A stretch of 64,000 nt of DNA, taken from NCBI RefSeq assembly GCF_900176885.1, contig NZ_LT839648.1, forward strand, positions 497,049-561,048, written 5' to 3'. Shown here piece after piece: positions 60,105-64,000 of the stretch. The position numbers and the translations under genes were made by a program. Position 1 is the first letter of the stretch. Each line of letters opens with the position of its first letter. Under the pieces are notes generated by a model. It worked only from the letters and a program-made list of their open reading frames with translations. It was not told the DNA's origin and made no database searches. The DNA is from Oceanobacillus senegalensis. Lineage in GTDB: Bacteria; Bacillota; Bacilli; Bacillales; Amphibacillaceae.

Positions 60105-60400
60105 AATGAGACTGGGACAAAAGTATTTTCTCTAAGCAAAAGCTGAACTTTATTGGTGGATAAAAACTACTCTGGAAATATACTTCGCTTTCCGCGGGCT
60201 GCTGACGATCCCCCTTCGTGCTAACGCACTACGGTGTCAACTAGGACTCTCATCCCACAGGACAAGGAACGCTACGGCAGCAAGGCATCGCACGAAGAAA
60301 ATTGCACTTTATTTTCGAGGAGTCTATGTATATTTCCTCCGCTAAGTAGTGCGTTGTTCGTCTTTTGAGTTAAATACTTTAGTTATGTCCCAGTCTCATT
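60105..60400. mobile_element. MITE-like element with 15-bp terminal inverted repeats
   Basis: AATGAGACTGGGACA (60105-60119) and TGTCCCAGTCTCATT (60386-60400) are perfect inverted ends. An inner AAGTATTT/AAATACTT pair extends them. The 296 bp contain no gene and are richer in GC (CGCTTTCCGCGGGCTGCTGA). Fragments of it recur near 19563 and 62672. No transposase is present and no clear target duplication was seen. Confidence 0.6.
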
Positions 60401-60435
60401 CTAACTATTTCTTCTGCAATATAACAGCTGTTTAT

Positions 60436-60966
60436 TCAGCCATTTATTAATCCATATACATAATGATCAACATATCTATCATGTAAAAATTCAGAACTTC
60501 TTATACAACCTTCTTTTTGAAAGCCTAATCTTTCAGGGATAGCTTGGCTTTTATGATTTTCCGTTGCGACCCGGATTTCCACTCTTTTTAATTTTAGTTC
60601 ATTAAAACAATAATCTATAACAGATTTACAAGCGCTGGTCATTAACCCTTTACCTTGAAATTCTTCACCTAACCAATATCCTATAGAAGTAGATTTATTA
60701 ACCCAGTCTATACCATGTAAGCCAATAACTCCTGCTAAATCCCCCCTATACCAAATCCCAGCTTGAAAACCGTTATTATTTCCAAATTGCTTTAATGTAC
60801 CTTCAATAAACGCTTTTGAATTATTTATTTCTTTTGTGAAATCAACCCATGGCAACCATTCCCTGAGATAACTCCTTGATTTATCCGTTAACAAGAATAG
60901 ACTTTCAGCATGTCTTGGTTCTAACAAACGTAGTTCAGAGTCATCATTAAGTTTAAAATAAAACAT
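60436..60966 (-). CDS. GNAT acetyltransferase, RimJ/RimL type
   Basis: A 176-residue N-acetyltransferase. It shows LRLLEPRHAESLFLLTD, SIGYWLGEEFQGKGLMTSAC (the acetyl-CoA loop) and IPERLGFQKEGCIRSSEF. It resembles ribosomal-protein acetyltransferases of the YdaF/RimL type. The ATG follows AGGAGAG. Confidence 0.92.
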   Translation of the reverse strand: MFYFKLNDDSELRLLEPRHAESLFLLTDKSRSYLREWLPWVDFTKEINNSKAFIEGTLKQFGNNNGFQAGIWYRGDLAGVIGLHGIDWVNKSTSIGYWLGEEFQGKGLMTSACKSVIDYCFNELKLKRVEIRVATENHKSQAIPERLGFQKEGCIRSSEFLHDRYVDHYVYGLING

Positions 60967-61188
60967 AATTCTCTCCTCGTTTCTTTTATAAAGAATTTTA
61001 GCTTATTTAGGTTTAAGAACAATTATTTCAAATATATATTCAATTTACAATACGCTTACTGGACAATCCTGCAACGCTTTAGGAGCTGGTTCTATTGTCC
61101 CAATGGCCAAGGATGGATGACATCATTGTTAACGGGTTTCGGGTCTTTTGGTATACTAAAATAAAAGTCAAAATATTAGAGGTAATCG

Positions 61189-61845
61189 ATGTTTAGATTA
61201 ATAAAAAAACTTATCTTGTTAGGAATCATCTTTGCATTATTAGTAGTCTTAGGAATTGGTGCGCTCGGTTACATTAAATACCAAGAAGCCATTGAAGGAA
61301 TTCCTGTTATGGAAAAAGTAGAATCAGTAAAAGATGACGAGGATTTTGTCCGCCTTGAGGATGTTTCTCCTGATTTTACGGATGCGGTTGTCGCGATAGA
61401 GGATCATCGTTTTTATAGGCATGGCGCTTTTGATTTGATATCCCTTGTTCGGGCAATGCTTACCAACCTAAAGGCAAAGGAAATTGTACAAGGTGGTAGC
61501 ACATTAACACAGCAAGTTGCTAAAAACCTTTATTTCAGTAATAATCAAAACTTTATCCGAAAAGTTGCCGAGCTTTTTGTAGCATTTGATCTTGAAAGAA
61601 TCTATAGCAAAGATGATATTTTAGAGCTCTATGTCAATATCATTTACTATGGAGAAGGGAATTATGGCGTTAAAGAAGCGAGTCTATACTATTTTGGTAA
61701 AACGCCTGAAGAACTAAGTTATGAAGAAGCAACATTCTTGGCAGGCTTACCACAGGCACCTAGCTTATATAGTTCCAATGACAATATGGCGAAACAAAGG
61801 CAGTCAGAAGTAATGGAAGCATTATCGGAGTACCGAAGTGAATAG
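61189..61845 (+). CDS. Monofunctional peptidoglycan glycosyltransferase
   Basis: A 218-residue GT51 enzyme polymerising lipid II. An N-terminal membrane helix (LILLGIIFALLVVLGIGALGYI) is followed by the GT51 motifs: VAIEDHRFYRHGAFD with the catalytic Glu, QGGSTLTQQVAKNL, and RKVAELFVAFDLERIYSKDD. There is no transpeptidase domain, so it is a monofunctional (MtgA/SgtB-like) enzyme acting outside the membrane. The ATG follows AGAGGT. Confidence 0.94.
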   Translation: MFRLIKKLILLGIIFALLVVLGIGALGYIKYQEAIEGIPVMEKVESVKDDEDFVRLEDVSPDFTDAVVAIEDHRFYRHGAFDLISLVRAMLTNLKAKEIVQGGSTLTQQVAKNLYFSNNQNFIRKVAELFVAFDLERIYSKDDILELYVNIIYYGEGNYGVKEASLYYFGKTPEELSYEEATFLAGLPQAPSLYSSNDNMAKQRQSEVMEALSEYRSE

Positions 61846-61893
61846 GAAAGAGGTCCGATTTCCCAATGAAAAACAAATATAAATTTTACATAG

Positions 61894-61927
61894 AAGGATA
61901 ACTCGATGGGATGGAGTTATCTTTCAT
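61894..61927 (+). terminator. Terminator of the glycosyltransferase gene
   Basis: AAGGATAACTC (61894-61904) pairs with GAGTTATC (61914-61921) then CTTT. Confidence 0.6.
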
Positions 61928-62022
61928 TATTTTATTAAATGACCTCTTTTGCATAGTACATTTTAATTATTATCTTTTTCCCTCTATTTCTATATAATTA
62001 TGATCATTAGGGGGAGAAAAAC

Positions 62023-62568
62023 TTGAAAAAAGTATGGGAAAGATTATTCGCCTATTTAATAGATTCATGTATTACAATAATTGGTGGATTCGTTTTTGCG
62101 GGAGCAGCTGGGGCTATTGGCTTTTTCGCATCACCGTTAATTTCAGTATTCGTTCCTTACGTTCCATCTGAACTGTCTGAGCAGTATGAATGGATGGAAA
62201 GGGTAATGGTACTTTCGTCGTTAGTGGGGATGTTTGTGTTTACTTACCTCTGTTTGGTTGTGGTTTTTAAACTGAACCAGACAATAGGTTATGAAAAACT
62301 AGGACTTCAGATGAAGGGAAATAATAAAACAACTTTACTGTTAAAGCTATTGATTCGGTATGGTACATTATTTATTGTGTATTCTTTCCCTTCCTTTAGT
62401 GCTAGTTCTTTTGGTTTTGAATCGGTATGGCTAGATTTCCTATTAATAGCTTATATTTTTTATCATTTAATAGATGGCGTTTTATTGCTATCATCAAAGG
62501 GAAATCAAACGTTAACAGACAAATGGTTGGGAATGGAGATAGTAGAAACCCAAAAGAGGAAAACGTAA
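62023..62568 (+). CDS. RDD family membrane protein
   Basis: A 181-residue protein with four membrane helices. It opens KKVWERLFAYLIDSCITIIG, the RDD-type helix with R-x-x-A-Y-x-x-D. A later LTDKWLGMEIVE mirrors the end of RDD proteins. It is paralogous to the next gene. The TTG start follows AGGGGGAG. Confidence 0.85.
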   Translation: MKKVWERLFAYLIDSCITIIGGFVFAGAAGAIGFFASPLISVFVPYVPSELSEQYEWMERVMVLSSLVGMFVFTYLCLVVVFKLNQTIGYEKLGLQMKGNNKTTLLLKLLIRYGTLFIVYSFPSFSASSFGFESVWLDFLLIAYIFYHLIDGVLLLSSKGNQTLTDKWLGMEIVETQKRKT

Positions 62569-62671
62569 TTACTATAGGTTTATTTGCATTTTCGTACCTT
62601 TTTTTGTTTTTGTCTTACACTTGAAGGGTTACGCATAGTAATTCAATCACTTTATCTAGGCATTCAGCGCT

Positions 62672-62699
62672 CGCCACGGAAAGCATATTTCCGTAGCGG
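62672..62699. repeat. Decayed fragment of the 60.1 kb element
   Basis: The reverse complement reads GGAAATATGCTTTCCGTGGC, close to GGAAATATACTTCGCTTTCC near 60177 with a short deletion. Confidence 0.35.
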
Positions 62700-62797
62700 T
62701 ATTTATACACTCATGTAGTAAGTTACTGATATTATATCTGTTATGTCCTAAATACCACAATCTAAAAAATAGCTCCTAGTTAAAAGGGGGGATTTTA

Positions 62798-63319
62798 ATT
62801 AAGATATGTAAACGAGTGTTCTCCTATGTTACTGATGTATTGATGCTTTTAATTGGAAGTTTACTAAGTGCCAAAGTAATAGAGTTCTTGGCATCCTTGA
62901 TAAAGATTTTTATTATACCATTCTCTAGCTCTATCCAAAATTTTTTTACATATATAATTGAAATAGCTGATGGGGTTTCTTCCATAATTGGCTTTATATT
63001 ATTTTTGTTTAGCTATTTACTTCTTTATATTAGGAGACGAACAGTTGGTGATAAGCTTTTCGGGTTGCAATGGGAAGCAGGGAATAACCTTGCTTTATTA
63101 ACAAAGTATTTAATCCGTTATGGTTTACTGCTTATCGTTTATCATTGCGAAGTGGTTTTCGGAATGGAAAGTGTATTTCTCATAACTACAATGAATGCCT
63201 ACATCGTTTATCACATTGTCGATTCATTTATCCTGTTATGGTCGAAAGGAAATAAAACACTTACTGATAAATGGTTAGGAATCGTAGTATTAGAAATTCC
63301 AAGGAAAAAGAAATCATAA
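62798..63319 (+). CDS. RDD family membrane protein, apparent ATT start
   Basis: About 173 residues, paralogous to the gene at 62023. It opens KICKRVFSYVTDVLMLLIGS (compare KKVWERLFAYLID) and ends in LTDKWLGIVVLEI. The GTG at 62816 would cut into the first conserved helix and has no ribosome binding site. ATT at 62798 lies six bases after GGGGGG, so it is the likelier start. A mutated start codon is the alternative. Confidence 0.78.
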   Translation: MKICKRVFSYVTDVLMLLIGSLLSAKVIEFLASLIKIFIIPFSSSIQNFFTYIIEIADGVSSIIGFILFLFSYLLLYIRRRTVGDKLFGLQWEAGNNLALLTKYLIRYGLLLIVYHCEVVFGMESVFLITTMNAYIVYHIVDSFILLWSKGNKTLTDKWLGIVVLEIPRKKKS

Positions 63320-63336
63320 CTTGGGGGAGATTTTAT

Positions 63337-64000
63337 ATGACGAAAAATAAGTATGAGTATCTTGCAGACGATCCAAACGTAAAAGTAATGCCTATTATGA
63401 TTTCTTTAATTATCGGGGCCTTTTTTGCTATATTGAATGAAACATTGTTAAATATCGCCCTTACGACATTGATGGATGCATTTCAAATATCCGTTTCAAC
63501 AGTTCAATGGATGGCAACTGGGTTTATGTTAGTAATGGGTATAGTCATACCAGCATCAGCTATCCTATTGCAATGGTTTACAACACGTCAATTATTTTTA
63601 GGTACTATGGCGGTATTCACGTTGGGAACCAGTATTTGTGCTATTTCCCCTACTTTCCCGATTTTACTAACAGGTCGCTTCATTCAGGCAGTTGGAACAG
63701 GGTTGTTAATTCCCATCATTTTTAATGTATTCTTACTCATATTCCCACCACATCGTCGTGGAAAAGTAATGGGAATAGTAGGTTTGGTTTTCATGTTTGC
63801 TCCAGCACTTGGTCCTACACTTTCGGGAGTTGTTGTAGAATATTTGGGCTGGCGTTATTTGTTTATAACTGTCATTCCATTTGTGTTATTTTCCATCGCG
63901 TTTGCTTATAAATATTTAGTAAATGTAACTGAAGTAACGAAGCCTAAGATTGATATCTTCTCCCTTATTTTATCCACAATTGGATTTGGTGGAATTGTAT
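63337..64000 (+). CDS. DHA2-type MFS drug efflux transporter (partial, runs off the window)
   Basis: The first 221 codons of an EmrB/QacA-like 14-helix transporter. The start is MTKNKYEYLADDP, helix 1 is IIGAFFAILNETLLNIAL, motif A appears as RFIQAVGTGLLIP, and the antiporter motif C as APALGPTLSGVVVEY. The ATG at 63337 follows GGGGGAGA. It begins 17 bases after the RDD gene and may be co-transcribed with it. The 3' end is outside the window. Confidence 0.88.
   Translation, partial: MTKNKYEYLADDPNVKVMPIMISLIIGAFFAILNETLLNIALTTLMDAFQISVSTVQWMATGFMLVMGIVIPASAILLQWFTTRQLFLGTMAVFTLGTSICAISPTFPILLTGRFIQAVGTGLLIPIIFNVFLLIFPPHRRGKVMGIVGLVFMFAPALGPTLSGVVVEYLGWRYLFITVIPFVLFSIAFAYKYLVNVTEVTKPKIDIFSLILSTIGFGGIV

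Overview
The window is 64 kb of low-GC, AT-rich bacterial chromosome. Everything points to an endospore-forming Bacillaceae, most likely of the Oceanobacillus/Virgibacillus/Ornithinibacillus type. It has GGAGG-type ribosome binding sites, many TTG and GTG starts, T-box and preQ1 leaders, an alpha/beta-type SASP, the sporulation trio prkA-yhbH-spoVR, and several families of short intergenic repeats. The genus is an inference from gene content and repeats. No rRNA, tRNA, CRISPR array, prophage or intact insertion sequence was seen.

Layout. 0-5.6 kb: an aldo/keto reductase, a HesB-like protein with a histidine tail, and a polyphosphate pair (ppx then ppk, minus strand). 5.8-11.6 kb: the sporulation cluster prkA, yhbH, spoVR, interrupted by one divergent unknown gene. 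11.6-14 kb: an unknown, possibly ACT-like protein, then a SAM hydroxide adenosyltransferase behind a T-box leader whose predicted specifier is AUG (Met). 14.3-17.3 kb: kynU-kynA-kynB, tryptophan to anthranilate, behind a clear sigma-A promoter. 17.4-24.2 kb: a universal stress protein, a DUF4349 lipoprotein, a sulfonate/nitrate-type ABC importer and a TPR-like unknown. 24.3-32 kb: a medium/branched-chain acyl-CoA synthetase, the tRNA hydroxylation pair trhP2/trhP1, a YitT membrane protein, a CoxG-like protein and a SASP.

31-47 kb is an amino-acid biosynthesis block. ilvE and serA lie on the minus strand with a HAD phosphatase between them. ilvD has its own promoter. The operon ilvB-ilvN-ilvC-leuA-leuB-leuC-leuD-ilvA follows a 0.5 kb T-box leader with a predicted CUC (Leu) specifier. 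Together these genes cover the valine, leucine and isoleucine routes, with a threonine dehydratase that lacks a regulatory domain and seems to start at ATT.

47-64 kb is more mosaic: a SDR, preQ1-riboswitch-controlled queF, a CueP-like metal lipoprotein, flavohemoglobin, a small SET-domain protein, glpK, a split chromate transporter, two related unknown proteins (one His/Cys-rich), a LytTR-DUF3021 pair, a small spore-type protein, a GNAT enzyme, a monofunctional peptidoglycan glycosyltransferase, two RDD membrane proteins and the start of a DHA2-type efflux pump that runs off the end. Intergenic repeats and gene remnants are concentrated here.

The points most worth a second look are the Met-type T-box on the SAM-hydrolysing enzyme, two independent candidate ATT start codons, a modular hairpin repeat with long and short forms, a TIR-bounded 296 bp element with decayed relatives, the bacterial SET protein, and the paralogous KEI-helix protein pair.
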